Below, in pieces: positions 7,202-17,649 of a stretch of 33,877 bases of DNA. The notes under the pieces are model-generated. The model did not search any database and had not been told where the DNA came from. It saw nothing but the letters and a program-made list of their open reading frames with translations. The translations under genes were made by a program, and so were the position numbers. The DNA is taken from contig JAOAHE010000016.1 of NCBI GenBank assembly GCA_026415415.1, positions 1 through 33,877 of the forward strand, given 5' to 3'. The stretch is from Thermodesulfovibrionales bacterium (GTDB lineage: Bacteria; Nitrospirota; Thermodesulfovibrionia; Thermodesulfovibrionales; Dissulfurispiraceae). Within the stretch, counting starts at the first letter, position 1; the number at the start of each line of letters is the position of its first letter.

Positions 7202-9181
7202 CTATCGTAAAGAGAGGTTAGTTTCTATAACCTTAAGTAGTAAAGGGGTAATGTTATCAGAGATGGTTCTTTTGTACTGTACATAACTTACAAGAACTTT
7301 TTTAACATAATTTTTAGTTTCATCAAAAGGGATATCTTCAATAAACTCATCTGCTGAATGGTAGTTATTATTTTTAAGCCACTCCCTGACAGCATTTTCT
7401 CCTGCATTGTAAGCGGCTATTACAGCTGCTATTGATTTAAACTCTTTGAGAAGGTTTTTTAAATAATGAGTAGCTAATAGTATATTGATTTTTGGATTAT
7501 ATAAGTTAGGAGGGTTTTTAGCAATATTTATTTCATTGTTAAGTCTTAGAGCGGTTTGAGGCATGATTTGCATAAGACCTATAGCACCCGCTATAGAACG
7601 GGCTTCTTCATCAAATCTTGATTCTTCTCTCATTATAGAGAGCACTAAATAAGGGTCAAGGTCATTTGTAATTGAAGCTTCTAATATCTCGTTCCAGTAA
7701 GCAAGGGGATATAAAATCTCGTGAATATAAGTTTTATATGAGCCCCTACTTAGTATGCTTATTGCCATCCTATAGTTGCCAAGTTCCTTTAACTCATAGC
7801 TTATCTGCTGTAAGCTGTTTAGATCGTTGATTCTTCTTGATAAATATATGAGTTCATTTATTGCCTCTTTTTTAAAACCTAATCTTTTTAAGATATCTAT
7901 TTTTTGCATTGCTTCAGAATTTGTAACATTTTTTGGTTGATAAGAGGTTACCTTTGTAATAGTACCTCCACTTTTTGCTATATAAAGGATGGTGTAATAG
8001 TCAATATCATTAAGATTTTGGACATTAATAGTTTTATCCTGAAAAACATTTTTATCAGTAGATTCTTTTGCTTTACATTGCCAGTATAAATATTTAATAT
8101 CATGGTAGGTGTGGTACAATTGGCTAAAAATCTCATGGGCACGGTTGTAATCTTTGGACATGTAGTATGTCCAACCTTTAGCCCATAGGGCTTCTTCTTT
8201 GGCGGCTGGATATTTTTGTAATGTTTCGTTGAAAATTTTTATTGCTCCTTTGAGATCACCTTCTCTTCTTTTTTTATTTCCATAAGATATCAGAACCTTA
8301 GCTATCTTTGGATCGGAGACTTTCATTAGATTACTTAATTCTGACTCAAAGGTTTTTATCTCTCCTGCCCTAAGTAAAGAGCGTGCATACCAGTAATAGC
8401 TATTTGTTTTTTTGTATAATTCTGCAGATTCTTTATATTTTTTTTGTCTAAAGAGACTTTCGGCAAGACCTTTAAAGATATCTTCTCTATAGGTTTCGGG
8501 TTTTTTGCTTAGTGCCTCTCTGAAGTACTTTTCTGATTCTTTAAATAAGTAAACCTTGTTCAGGTTTTCTCCTTTTCTTATAAGATCTATAACAGTCAAC
8601 TCAGAGTCTGACAACTCTTGGCGGGCTTGATAAGATAAAGGTGAGTTTGATAAAAAAACCTCTTTGAAGAGGTTTTTAGCTTCCTTTAGTTTGCCTTGGT
8701 TTTTTAGGGATTTAGCATATATAAATTTCATCTCCATATCGTCAGAATAATCTGACACATACTGCTTAAGCAATATATCACTTACATGACTGTTAAGTTT
8801 TAAGTACAGTTGAACAATTTTTTTTCTTACTGCTTTTTTAAAGGATATATCTTTGAAATTGTCATTAAGATAGTTTAAGTCTTCAAGGGCTTTTTCAATT
8901 TCACCCTTTTTTTCCTGTGCTTCCGCACGCCAAAGTAATGCATAATCTGTTAAGATGGGTAGTTTTTCAATAGATACACTTAGAAATACAATTGCTCTGT
9001 TGTAATCGCCATTATCAAGGGCTTTTTTGCCTTCGTATAGAAAATTGGTTTCCGATTGAATTACCAAGGTAGATGTGGTGAGATTTTGAGAAAAACTTTT
9101 TGATGGATATAAAATAGAAAGTAAGAAGTAAGATAAAAAAATGATTATAAAAAAAGAGTTTTTCCCTCTTTTTTGGTTCAT
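7202..9181 (-). CDS. soluble lytic murein transglycosylase (Slt family) with TPR-like repeats
   Basis: 659 residues. A signal peptide (hydrophobic about 9-26, cleavage near SFS-QN) sends it to the periplasm. Residues about 45-480 are helical TPR/superhelix repeats, as in Slt70. The C-terminal SLT domain (about 500-635) has the catalytic glutamate E520 in REESRF, GLMQIMP (535-541) and AYNAG (590-594). It cleaves peptidoglycan glycan strands to 1,6-anhydro products, in wall turnover or to open space for envelope machines. It is the last gene of the glnS-to-slt run, 21 bases after aroC, and converges on ybaB. All key catalytic motifs are intact. Confidence 0.93.
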   Translation of the reverse strand: MNQKRGKNSFFIIIFLSYFLLSILYPSKSFSQNLTTSTLVIQSETNFLYEGKKALDNGDYNRAIVFLSVSIEKLPILTDYALLWRAEAQEKKGEIEKALEDLNYLNDNFKDISFKKAVRKKIVQLYLKLNSHVSDILLKQYVSDYSDDMEMKFIYAKSLKNQGKLKEAKNLFKEVFLSNSPLSYQARQELSDSELTVIDLIRKGENLNKVYLFKESEKYFREALSKKPETYREDIFKGLAESLFRQKKYKESAELYKKTNSYYWYARSLLRAGEIKTFESELSNLMKVSDPKIAKVLISYGNKKRREGDLKGAIKIFNETLQKYPAAKEEALWAKGWTYYMSKDYNRAHEIFSQLYHTYHDIKYLYWQCKAKESTDKNVFQDKTINVQNLNDIDYYTILYIAKSGGTITKVTSYQPKNVTNSEAMQKIDILKRLGFKKEAINELIYLSRRINDLNSLQQISYELKELGNYRMAISILSRGSYKTYIHEILYPLAYWNEILEASITNDLDPYLVLSIMREESRFDEEARSIAGAIGLMQIMPQTALRLNNEINIAKNPPNLYNPKINILLATHYLKNLLKEFKSIAAVIAAYNAGENAVREWLKNNNYHSADEFIEDIPFDETKNYVKKVLVSYVQYKRTISDNITPLLLKVIETNLSLR

Positions 9182-9202
9182 TAAAAGGACCTCTTTTGAA
9201 CT

Positions 9203-10393
9203 TTAGAATTCTTTAAGATAGTTAATATAGGATTTATAATTTTTCATAGTCTCTGAGATATGGTCTCCACCGAATTTGTCTAAAAAAGCATCTAATAAAG
9301 TAAGGGCTGTAACAGCTTCAGCTATTACTGATGCTGATGCAACAGCACAAACATCTGATCGTTCATAGGTTGCTTTGAACGATTGCTTAGTTATAATATC
9401 AATTGAGTTTAAAGGTTTTCTTAAAGTAGGTATTGGTTTCATTATTGCTCTTATCTGGATAGGCATTCCATTTGTTATTCCACCCTCAATACCTCCTGCA
9501 TTATTAGTTTTTCGGTAAAATAGTTTTTCAACTTCATCAAAATAAATCTCATCCATCACGTTGGAGCCTTTTTTTTCAGCCATCCTAAAGCCTTCTCCTA
9601 TCTCAACGCCTTTTATAGCTTGAATACCCATAATAGCAAAGGAAAGTAAAGCATCAATTCGTCTATCCCAGTGAATGTGGCTACCTAATCCTGCAGGAAC
9701 ACCTATCGCTATCACTTCAAATACACCACCTAAGGTATCGCCTTCTTGCTTTGTTTCATCAATTAACTTTATCATTAGTTGGGATGTTTCAATATCGGGA
9801 CATCTAACAGGTGATTCATCTGCTAATTGGAATAGCTTTTGGTAATCAAAGGCTGCATACTTATGCTTAGCAATATCAAGTCTGATATGACCAATCTGGG
9901 TAACATAGCTACCAATTATTATGCCAAAGTGGAAAAGAAACTTTTTTGCAACTGCTCCTAAAGCAACTCTAACTGCGGTTTCCCGGGCACTTGAACGTTC
10001 TAATATATTTCTTAGGTCTTTTTGGTTGTATTTTAAGGCACCGGCTAAATCAGCATGCCCTGGTCGAGGTCTTGTTACAGGCTCTATACTTCCTTCTTGA
10101 TCACTTTCTATGGACATTCCTTCTTTCCAGTTTTCCCAATCTTTATTTTTAATTAAAATAGCTATTGGTGACCCTAAGGTTTTACCCCATCTAACACCAG
10201 AGATAATCTCAGCCTTGTCGTTTTCTATCTTCATTCTACCGCCACGGCCATAACCTAATTGTCTCCTTTTAAGTTCATGGTTAATATCCTCTTTTGTTAT
10301 CTTAAGACCAGATGGGATACCTTCTAAGACGCCTATTAAGGCTTTGCCATGGGACTCACCTGATGTAAGAAATCTGATTTTTTTCATTGCCAT
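9203..10393 (-). CDS. aroC: chorismate synthase
   Basis: 396 residues, the usual length. It converts 5-enolpyruvylshikimate-3-phosphate to chorismate, the last common step of aromatic biosynthesis, using reduced FMN. Family motifs run the length of the protein: SGESHGKAL (11-19), the RPGHADL signature, RSSARETA (FMN site), [10 protein letters not shown] and the RSDVCAV stretch near the C-terminus. The start overlaps the end of the upstream HD-GYP gene by 10 bp. No other shikimate-pathway gene is nearby, so its placement inside a signalling operon is unusual. A start two codons later (MKKIRFL) is also possible. Confidence 0.97.
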   Translation of the reverse strand: MAMKKIRFLTSGESHGKALIGVLEGIPSGLKITKEDINHELKRRQLGYGRGGRMKIENDKAEIISGVRWGKTLGSPIAILIKNKDWENWKEGMSIESDQEGSIEPVTRPRPGHADLAGALKYNQKDLRNILERSSARETAVRVALGAVAKKFLFHFGIIIGSYVTQIGHIRLDIAKHKYAAFDYQKLFQLADESPVRCPDIETSQLMIKLIDETKQEGDTLGGVFEVIAIGVPAGLGSHIHWDRRIDALLSFAIMGIQAIKGVEIGEGFRMAEKKGSNVMDEIYFDEVEKLFYRKTNNAGGIEGGITNGMPIQIRAIMKPIPTLRKPLNSIDIITKQSFKATYERSDVCAVASASVIAEAVTALTLLDAFLDKFGGDHISETMKNYKSYINYLKEF

Positions 10394-11685
10394 TTAGCTC
10401 TTTTTTTATAAACATGAATAGAGATTTTACTTGCATCATCATAAAAACTGTTGCTTAAAAGTTCAATATGTTTTTCAGTAAGAGTGGTGTCTTTTTTGAT
10501 TATTATTAAGCCAGAACTACTAATTACATCACGAGATATAACAAACCCAGGCATAAGATCTTTTATCGGTAAAGCAGCTTCTATGAGATCTTCAGAAGAG
10601 AAAAGATGGTGTTTATGTTCAAATATAACCTTTTCTAAAACTTGAAAGAGTTCTTTGTCAAAATCCTTTCCTACAGATAACCATATTTTTTTCATAGAGT
10701 CATCTATCTCATTGTATCTGCTATACCTTTCAAATCTATCTGCTAAGGAAATTATCCTTGCACCTATTGGTATAGCGTCTCCTTTTAGTTTATCTGGAAA
10801 GCCACTACCATCAAAATTCTCGTGGTGATGTCTTATTAGTATAGAAACTTTATTTAAGTCTTCGATTTGTCCAATAATCAACTGGCCGTTGGTTGGATGA
10901 GTTTTATATTGGTTTTTCTCTTCTGTAGATAACTCTTCTAAATCTTTGAATAAGATTATGTCCGATAAGCCAATTTTACCTATGTCATGTAATAACCCTG
11001 CTACTCTTATAGATTCTATGTCTTCTTCTGAAAGCGAGTTTTTTTTTGCCATTTCTGAGGAAATGAAAGCGACTCTTTCAGAGTGAGCTGCAATATTTGT
11101 GGACCGCAGAAAGATTAATTTTTCAAAACTTGCTAATAAATTAGTTGAAATCGTATTGAGTTTATCTTTTAATTTTTTTATCTCTTTGTCTCTTTTTGCA
11201 ATATCAATAGTATGAATCTGCACATAATACTCAAGTTCTTTGCTCCATTTTTGAAGTTCCTCGTTTTGTTTTTTTGTAAGCTCATTGAGATATTTATTTT
11301 CTTTTGTAAGGTGGTATCTATAAGCAGCTTCTTTTATGCTTTGGACTATTTCGATATCATTCCATGGTTTTGTTATATATCTGTAGGCACCTGCCTCGTT
11401 AATTGCATTTATTACAGCATTTATATCTGCGTAACCTGTAAGTATTATTCTTACTGTATCAGGATATAGCTCTCTGACCTTCATTAGAAATTCTGTTCCA
11501 GTTATCTCGGGCATCCTCTGGTCTGAAACTACCACTGCGAACTCATCTTCACTTAATATCTCAAAACCTTCTTTTGCAGATGAAGCAGTATAGACATTGA
11601 AATCTTCATCCATAAATAATCTTTTGAGAGATTTGAGAATATTTACCTCATCATCAACAAATAGGATATTTTTATTAATGTTCAT
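10384..11685 (-). CDS. response regulator with HD-GYP phosphodiesterase domain
   Basis: 433 residues in three parts. A receiver domain (5-120) has acidic D11/D12, phosphoacceptor D55, T83 and K106. A helical linker (about 125-190) follows. The HD-GYP domain (about 195-350) has HD at 233-234 and [12 protein letters not shown] at 286-297. Families with these ligands hydrolyse cyclic di-GMP, and phosphorylation of the receiver is expected to control it (RpfG type). The GYP tripeptide reads GFP, a conservative change. About 80 residues follow the catalytic domain, without a recognised fold. It starts immediately after the stop of the REC-PAS gene and overlaps aroC. Its partner kinase is probably the hybrid kinase two genes upstream. 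Confidence 0.9.
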   Translation of the reverse strand: MNINKNILFVDDEVNILKSLKRLFMDEDFNVYTASSAKEGFEILSEDEFAVVVSDQRMPEITGTEFLMKVRELYPDTVRIILTGYADINAVINAINEAGAYRYITKPWNDIEIVQSIKEAAYRYHLTKENKYLNELTKKQNEELQKWSKELEYYVQIHTIDIAKRDKEIKKLKDKLNTISTNLLASFEKLIFLRSTNIAAHSERVAFISSEMAKKNSLSEEDIESIRVAGLLHDIGKIGLSDIILFKDLEELSTEEKNQYKTHPTNGQLIIGQIEDLNKVSILIRHHHENFDGSGFPDKLKGDAIPIGARIISLADRFERYSRYNEIDDSMKKIWLSVGKDFDKELFQVLEKVIFEHKHHLFSSEDLIEAALPIKDLMPGFVISRDVISSSGLIIIKKDTTLTEKHIELLSNSFYDDASKISIHVYKKRAKWQ

Positions 11686-12507
11686 TTATTTTATTAAAGA
11701 GAAAGGGATAAAGGTTAATATGATGCCTTTTTGCTGACATAATTCATCTTTTATAAGTGTTCCTATAAGCTTTCCAGAGATATTATTAAGGATATATTGT
11801 CTCTCTTTTTCTCTATTATTCTTTACATTTTCAATAAACTCTACAACTTCCATAGGTAGAAAAGATCTAACATTTGCTCCTAAATTATTCCAGCTGATGC
11901 CTAAATTTTTTAGCCAGTATTGATTACATTGAACCATCACCCCATCAAAATCTACTCCAATTATACCTATAGGTATTGCATCAATAATATTTTGGAATAT
12001 TGTTATTGCTCTATTTTTAAAATCAAGGAGCTCAGATTTATCCTTAAGCAATTGTTGCAATTCTTTATTAATGTTTATTAATTCTTCATTGCGATTAATA
12101 ATTTCTTGGGTTAGTTCAATATTTCTTTTGTGCAGAAGATATCTATCAACAGCATTACAGATGGCTATTTTTAACTCTTCATCGTTCCAAGGTTTTGGGA
12201 TGAGTTTATAGATCTGTCCTTCATTAATAGCTTCAATTACTACAGCTGTATCGGCATATCCTGACAAAACTATCCTGACAGAGTCTGGGTTCAAAAGAAA
12301 GGCTTTCTTTAAGAAGTCTATGCCGTTCATACCTGGCATCCGATAATCAGAAACTATTATTTGAGGGTCTTCTTTCTTTAACATTTCTAAGCCTTCTTCT
12401 GCAGAATTAGCAAATAAAAGGGTATATTGTTCATCCCAAAAAAGCCTTTTAATAGCTTTTAAGATAAAATCTTCATCATCTACAAAAAGAATTTTGATAT
12501 CTTTCAT
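11686..12507 (-). CDS. response regulator with PAS-like output domain
   Basis: 273 residues. The receiver domain (about 4-120) has DD at 10-11, phosphoacceptor D54 in VSDYRMP and the KPW motif near 106. A coiled-coil linker (about 125-165) leads into a PAS-like domain (about 167-260; IIDAIPIGIIGVDFDG). There is no kinase, DNA-binding or cyclase domain, so it may act as a phosphorylation-controlled adaptor. Its receiver closely resembles that of the neighbouring HD-GYP protein (shared stretches KRLF.DE, VSD.RMP, GYAD, KPWND), suggesting local duplication. It lies 9 bases after the kinase gene and abuts the HD-GYP gene. Confidence 0.85.
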   Translation of the reverse strand: MKDIKILFVDDEDFILKAIKRLFWDEQYTLLFANSAEEGLEMLKKEDPQIIVSDYRMPGMNGIDFLKKAFLLNPDSVRIVLSGYADTAVVIEAINEGQIYKLIPKPWNDEELKIAICNAVDRYLLHKRNIELTQEIINRNEELININKELQQLLKDKSELLDFKNRAITIFQNIIDAIPIGIIGVDFDGVMVQCNQYWLKNLGISWNNLGANVRSFLPMEVVEFIENVKNNREKERQYILNNISGKLIGTLIKDELCQQKGIILTFIPFSLIK

Positions 12508-12516
12508 TGATAATCC

Positions 12517-14181
12517 TTAGTTTTTCATTACAGGGATTGATACTGTAAAAGTAGAGCCTACTCCTAACTCACTTTTTACAGTTATGTTGCCGTCATGTTT
12601 GCGGACAATATCATAGGCTATACTAAGCCCTAAGCCTGTACCTTCACCTACTGGTTTAGTAGTAAAGAAAGGGTTAAAGATCTTATCAATATGTTCTTTG
12701 GGTATACCAATGCCTGTATCAGATATAGAAACATAAATTTTGTCAGACTCTGACCATGTCTTTATTCTTATCTCGCCTTTTTCTTTTAAAGCTTGAACGG
12801 CGTTCATTAAAAGATTCATAAAAACTTGGTTAAGTTGAGCAAGATTACATCTTGTAGGAGGAATGTCACCTAGCTCTTTTATAACTATAGCTTTATACTT
12901 TAGTTCATTCCATATTATATTTATCGTACTTTCTATTCCAGAGTTTATATCAGCCAATTTGTACTCTGCCTCATCAACTCTTGAGAAGCTTTTTAAGTCC
13001 TTTACTATATTTTTTATCCTTATTGTTCCTTCGATAGATTCGTTTACTAAGTTTATTAAATCTGCCAATATGTAATCTAATTTAGAAGTTTTTCTTGCTT
13101 CTTTAACCTTATCAAGTTTTTCACTTAAAGAGGGGTTTTCTATGTGAAGAGACTCAATAGCGTCATCCTGTATAGATAAGAAGTTTTTTATTCTTTCTGT
13201 GTATTTTAATAAAGTATTTAAGTTGCTTAGTATAAAACCTGTTGGGTTATTAATCTCATGGGCAATCCCGGCAGCTAATTGACCTATTGATGCCATTTTT
13301 TCTTGCTGCAAAATTTGTGACTGAGCAGATTTGAGCTCTGAGTATGCTGATTCTAATTCCTGATTTTTCCTCTCTAAGAGTTTTTGATTTTCTTCTAACT
13401 GCTTAGTTAGTTTTTTAATTCCTGTTATGTCTTGTAAGATGATGGTTGCAGCTGATTGATTAGTATTTTTAAAGTTATTTATATAGTATATATTAAAATT
13501 AAAATGGCGTTCGGTCTTTGTATGATATAACTCTATCTCGCCTGAATTAAAAAGGATGTGATTGAATCCACAAAATTTAATAATCTCTTCCCAATTTTTT
13601 CCTATTAAATCAGGTATAGGGAGGTTTGCAAGTTCAGCTAATTTTTTGTTAGCTCTAAGGATTACATTATTTCCATCTATCAATATAATAATGTCGTTTA
13701 TGCAGTCTACAGCTGTTTCCCATTCTTTTTTGGCATTCTCAACGAGCGTAAATGTTTGGGAGAGGATTAAATTTTTTACTTGTAGTTCTTGATGTTTTTT
13801 TATATAAAGAAGGTTACGAGTTTTAGTTGCAATCTCTATTGGGTTTAAGGGTTTTGTAATGAAATCGGATGCCCCTGCTTCAAAGCATTTAATTTTAAGT
13901 TGATAGTTTACTGATGCAGTTATAATTACAATTGGAGTGAGGCATGTTAAAGAATTTTTTTTAAGTTTTTCACAAACATCTAAGCCGTGCATATCGGTAA
14001 GGAAAAGGTCAAGATATATAAGATCGGGTTTGACCTCTTTTACTCTTTCTAAGGCCTCTTTACCGCTTGCTGCTTTAAAGCAGATATAACCTTCATTAGT
14101 CAGTAGCACTGTTAGAAAGTCTCTTATATATTTATCATCATCAATTATTAAGATCTTGTTTTTGCTCTGGTCATTATTCAT
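12517..14181 (-). CDS. hybrid sensor histidine kinase (REC-PAS-HK)
   Basis: 554 residues, no membrane segment, so cytoplasmic. The order is receiver (9-125, phosphoacceptor D58), PAS (about 150-255), coiled coil (about 258-295), HisKA with phosphorylated H308 in GIAHEINNP, and HATPase (about 415-552) with an N-box (NQVFMNLLMNAVQA), DTGIGIP and GTGLGLS. All catalytic motifs are present. An N-terminal receiver suggests its activity is itself set by an upstream kinase. It begins 9 bases after glnS and is followed by two response-regulator genes, the likely targets of its phosphate. Confidence 0.92.
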   Translation of the reverse strand: MNNDQSKNKILIIDDDKYIRDFLTVLLTNEGYICFKAASGKEALERVKEVKPDLIYLDLFLTDMHGLDVCEKLKKNSLTCLTPIVIITASVNYQLKIKCFEAGASDFITKPLNPIEIATKTRNLLYIKKHQELQVKNLILSQTFTLVENAKKEWETAVDCINDIIILIDGNNVILRANKKLAELANLPIPDLIGKNWEEIIKFCGFNHILFNSGEIELYHTKTERHFNFNIYYINNFKNTNQSAATIILQDITGIKKLTKQLEENQKLLERKNQELESAYSELKSAQSQILQQEKMASIGQLAAGIAHEINNPTGFILSNLNTLLKYTERIKNFLSIQDDAIESLHIENPSLSEKLDKVKEARKTSKLDYILADLINLVNESIEGTIRIKNIVKDLKSFSRVDEAEYKLADINSGIESTINIIWNELKYKAIVIKELGDIPPTRCNLAQLNQVFMNLLMNAVQALKEKGEIRIKTWSESDKIYVSISDTGIGIPKEHIDKIFNPFFTTKPVGEGTGLGLSIAYDIVRKHDGNITVKSELGVGSTFTVSIPVMKN

Positions 14182-14190
14182 AGTTTAGTT

Positions 14191-15879
14191 TTAGGGTTGC
14201 CCTATTTTCTGTATTTTTTTCCATTCATCCTTTAAAGTTACTATTCTGTTAAATATGGGCTTTTGAGGCTTTGAGTCCTTTGAATCAACACAGAAATATC
14301 CTAATCTTTCAAATTGAAATCTGTCACCCACTTTTGCATCTTGTAGAGACGGCTCCAAGTAACAATTTTTTAATATCTCAATAGAATTAGGATTAATATA
14401 ATCGGTGAAATCTTTACCTTCTTCTGTATCATCTGGATTTTCTTTTGTAAAAAGATGGTCGTAAAGTCTAACTTCAGCTTCAAAGGCATGAGAGGCAGAT
14501 ACCCAATGTAAAGTCGCTTTCACTTGTCTCCCATCTGGTGCCCATCCCCCTTTTGTGCTTGGATCATAAGTGCAGTATATCTCAGATATATCACCATCTT
14601 TGTCTTTTTTAAAGTCCACACATTTAATATAATAAGCATATCTTAATCTTACCTCTCTACCTAAGGATAAGCGGTAAAATTTTTTATGTGGTTCTTCCAT
14701 AAAATCATCTTTTTCTATATAAATTACCCTTGAGAAAGGAACTAACCTGCTACCCATGCTTTCATCTTCAGGATTATTTATTGCTTCTAAATACTCAACT
14801 TTATCTTCAGGATAGTTTAAAATCACTACTTTAAGAGGCTTAAGGACAGCCATTACTCTTTTTGCCCTTTTATTGAGGTCTTTTCTTACACAATACTCAA
14901 GTAAGGCTATATCTACCAAACTTTCTTTTTTCCCTACTCCTATCCTTTCAATAAACTCACGGATGGCTTCGGGAGTATAGCCCCTTCTTCGCATACCTGC
15001 TAAGGTAGGCATTCGTGGATCATCCCACCCTGAGACATAATTTTCTTGGACTAAACGGAGAAGTTTTCTTTTGCTTAATACTGTGTGGCTTAGGTTTAAT
15101 CTGGCAAACTCGATTTGTCTTGGATGGAAGATATTAAGTTGTTCTATGAACCAGTCATAAAGAGGTCTGTGATCTTCGTATTCCATAGTGCAAATTGAGT
15201 GAGTTATTCCCTCAATAGAGTCAGATTGACCGTGTGCCCAATCATACATAGGGTATATACACCACTTATTTGCTGTTCTTTGATGAGCTTCATGCTTTAT
15301 TCTATACATGACAGGGTCTCTAAGATTTATATTGCCAGAAGACATATCAATCTTAGCTCTTAAAACTTTACTGCCGTCGGGAAACTCACCTTTTCTCATT
15401 CTTTGAAAGAGGTCAAGGTTTTCTTCTACTGAGCGGTTACGATAAGGACTTTCTTTACCTGGTTCAGTAAGGGTTCCTCTGTATTGCTTTATTTCTTCTG
15501 GACTTAAGTCACAGACATAAGCTTTTCCATCTTTGATTAGCTGTATAGCCCATTCATAAAGTTGCTCAAAGTAATCAGAGGCATAATAAATCTTTTCACC
15601 CCAATCAAATCCAAGCCATTTAACATCCTCTATAATTGCATCAACATATTCTTGTTCTTCTTTACTTGGATTTGTATCATCAAATCTTAGATTACACTTT
15701 CCGTTAAATTCTTTTGCTAAGCCAAAATTAATACAGATTGATTTTGCATGTCCGATGTGAAGATACCCATTAGGTTCAGGAGGAAATCTTGTAATAACTT
15801 TACCACCATATTTATTTGATTTTATATCATCTATGATAATGTCTTTTATAAAATTGTTTGGAGATAAAACCTCCTTCAT
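14191..15879 (-). CDS. glnS: glutaminyl-tRNA synthetase
   Basis: 562 residues, the bacterial GlnRS length. It charges tRNA-Gln directly with glutamine. The Rossmann catalytic core has [15 protein letters not shown] (HIGH at 41-44) and the KMSKS-type loop VLSKRKL (267-273), in the form typical of GlnRS rather than GluRS. An anticodon-binding beta-barrel region follows from about 340. GAGGAGG lies about 13 bases before the ATG, farther than usual, while a second purine run (AAGGAGG) covers codons 2-4. It is the first gene of a six-gene run ending with slt. Direct charging makes an essential GatCAB route for Gln less likely in this organism. Confidence 0.97.
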   Translation of the reverse strand: MKEVLSPNNFIKDIIIDDIKSNKYGGKVITRFPPEPNGYLHIGHAKSICINFGLAKEFNGKCNLRFDDTNPSKEEQEYVDAIIEDVKWLGFDWGEKIYYASDYFEQLYEWAIQLIKDGKAYVCDLSPEEIKQYRGTLTEPGKESPYRNRSVEENLDLFQRMRKGEFPDGSKVLRAKIDMSSGNINLRDPVMYRIKHEAHQRTANKWCIYPMYDWAHGQSDSIEGITHSICTMEYEDHRPLYDWFIEQLNIFHPRQIEFARLNLSHTVLSKRKLLRLVQENYVSGWDDPRMPTLAGMRRRGYTPEAIREFIERIGVGKKESLVDIALLEYCVRKDLNKRAKRVMAVLKPLKVVILNYPEDKVEYLEAINNPEDESMGSRLVPFSRVIYIEKDDFMEEPHKKFYRLSLGREVRLRYAYYIKCVDFKKDKDGDISEIYCTYDPSTKGGWAPDGRQVKATLHWVSASHAFEAEVRLYDHLFTKENPDDTEEGKDFTDYINPNSIEILKNCYLEPSLQDAKVGDRFQFERLGYFCVDSKDSKPQKPIFNRIVTLKDEWKKIQKIGQP

Positions 15880-15964
15880 ATTGTGTTATAAACCTCCTCA
15901 AATTCGATAAGTAAAGATTTCTATTTTCCTTTAAAGGGAGTAAGTTAAAATTGGATATTAAGAA

Positions 15965-15973
15965 ATTATATCA
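15965..15973 (-). promoter_or_regulatory. extended -10 promoter for the glnS operon
   Basis: On the minus strand TGATATAAT is a perfect -10 hexamer with the TGn extension, about 85 bases upstream of the glnS start. Transcription would begin near 15958. No good -35 is seen, which extended -10 promoters tolerate. It lies in the 140-bp gap after the phosphate operon, where no other signal stands out. Confidence 0.45.
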
Positions 15974-16019
15974 TATTGTTTAGCTTAGGGTGATATGGAT
16001 ACAAAAAGAGTTCTTAATA

Positions 16020-16991
16020 TTAAGCAATGATGATTACAAATACTAAATTGGTTTGTAAAGAATGTAGGATTGAGGATATTACAAGTCCTATTATGAATGC
16101 TGCTGTAGGTGCTAAAAACCAATTTCTTAGGATTTTTCGAACAAATTTAATATCAACTGTTCCTACTCCTTTGAATAAACCAACTCCAGTTATACCGCCT
16201 ATTATACAGTAAGTAGTAGATATGGGCATTCCCAAAAGAGTAAAAAGCATTACAGTACAGCCAGCGCCAAATTGAGCTGCAAATCCTGAGTATGGGTCTA
16301 AGGCTATAATTCCTTTGCCAATGGTTTCAATGACTCTATAGCTTAGAAAAAAGGCACCAAGGAAGATAAAAACTGCTCCTATAAAAAAGCCAAGATTTTC
16401 AATTATAAGTCCTGCATATAAGACGGGGCCAAGGACTGTAGCAAGTTCATTAGCTCCAGTATTGTAAGCGATTAAAAAACCGCTTATTATCAATAAAACT
16501 CTGAGGATATGTTCAATCTGTACAAAAGAAAGTTTAGAAAGGGTTTTTTCCATAAAAAGGTAAGATAAAAAGGCTAAGAGGAGAGCAATAAATGGTGAGA
16601 TAATCCAGGAAATTATTATCTCAGCTAATTTTAAATAGTCTACGGATGCTTCAGAAGCTGTAGCTGTGCCAGCAAGACTTCCTATTAGGACTTGATGAAT
16701 AGAAAGAGGCATTTTCTTTAGGTTTGAAAATATGATAATTATTGCTGATACTACATATGAGATACTTAAAATATTAAGATTAATCTCTAAGATATCTTTA
16801 CCAACTGTATTTATTACCTTTTGTCCGTGGAGATAAACACCTAAGAAGACAACGATTCCAAAAAGAATAATAGCTTTATGAAATTTCAATATACCGCAAC
16901 CAATACATATCCCAAGGGCGTTAGAGGTATCGTTTGATCCTATCGCTATAGTGATTAATAAAAAAGCCGCTATTGGTATAATTTCTGCCAT
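16020..16991 (-). CDS. PiT-family inorganic phosphate transporter
   Basis: 323 residues, almost entirely hydrophobic, with about eight to ten membrane helices. The two inverted PiT signatures are visible: GSNDTSNALG (18-27) and NTGANELATVLGP (about 177-189). PiT proteins take up phosphate, usually as a metal-phosphate complex, driven by protons or sodium. The length matches the short archaeal/bacterial type without the large cytoplasmic loop. The gene lies 25 bases after the DUF47 gene, the usual partner of PiT. No Shine-Dalgarno sequence is evident before the ATG. Confidence 0.92.
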   Translation of the reverse strand: MAEIIPIAAFLLITIAIGSNDTSNALGICIGCGILKFHKAIILFGIVVFLGVYLHGQKVINTVGKDILEINLNILSISYVVSAIIIIFSNLKKMPLSIHQVLIGSLAGTATASEASVDYLKLAEIIISWIISPFIALLLAFLSYLFMEKTLSKLSFVQIEHILRVLLIISGFLIAYNTGANELATVLGPVLYAGLIIENLGFFIGAVFIFLGAFFLSYRVIETIGKGIIALDPYSGFAAQFGAGCTVMLFTLLGMPISTTYCIIGGITGVGLFKGVGTVDIKFVRKILRNWFLAPTAAFIIGLVISSILHSLQTNLVFVIIIA

Positions 16992-17016
16992 TTAAAGTGT
17001 TTTTGAAAGGGTAAAA

Positions 17017-17649
17017 CTATTTTAAACTGATTTTTATAATGTTTAGATAATCGCTTGCATCTTCAATTATGTCACTGACTTTACTAAGATGGCTAATGAA
17101 GTCAGATAGCATCTTGCCTTCCCAAAAACTTTCAACGTCTATATTCTGCAGTTTTTCAGTAATTTCAAGCTTGATTTCGTCAATCTTTTTTTCATAAATT
17201 CTTATGGCGAGGCTTTTTTCTCTTAAATCTTCTCCAAAGAACATTGAGTCCACTGCTTGCAGCAGCATCTCGCAAATCTGGCAGTTTATATTAATTATCT
17301 CTGCGCAATCGGATTTGAGCTCCTCACTTTTGATCTTAATATATTTGTACTCTGAGGCGGCGTCTTTCAGCACATCAAAGGCTTCATCAATGATCTCCAC
17401 AAATCTGAAAATATTTGGTCTTAGGTAAGGTAGAAAGGCACCTTCATATATTCTTGAGATCAAGCCTCTCCTTATGCTATCTGCCTCTCTTTCTAATTCA
17501 GAGATATTTAGCATAATGTCTTGATTTTCTTTTTCAAAACCATTTTTAAATACTTGGGAGGCGGTTATCAATGTTTTTATGTGTTTCTTAATGTTAAGAA
17601 TAACTTCTTGTTCTTTTTTGCTTGTTGAAAAAAATCTTTCAAGCACCAT
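17017..17649 (-). CDS. DUF47 family (PhoU-like) protein
   Basis: 210 residues, all helical, with the repeated acidic ExxxD patterns of PhoU-like bundles (ELEREAD near 51-57 and IYEKKID near 150). DUF47 proteins are commonly encoded beside PiT transporters and are thought to modulate them, possibly binding metal. AGGAG precedes the ATG by three bases; the GTG at codon 2 has a better spacing and could also serve. The start overlaps the CBS-domain gene by 11 bp and PiT follows, so the three genes form one unit. Confidence 0.88.
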   Translation of the reverse strand: MVLERFFSTSKKEQEVILNIKKHIKTLITASQVFKNGFEKENQDIMLNISELEREADSIRRGLISRIYEGAFLPYLRPNIFRFVEIIDEAFDVLKDAASEYKYIKIKSEELKSDCAEIININCQICEMLLQAVDSMFFGEDLREKSLAIRIYEKKIDEIKLEITEKLQNIDVESFWEGKMLSDFISHLSKVSDIIEDASDYLNIIKISLK

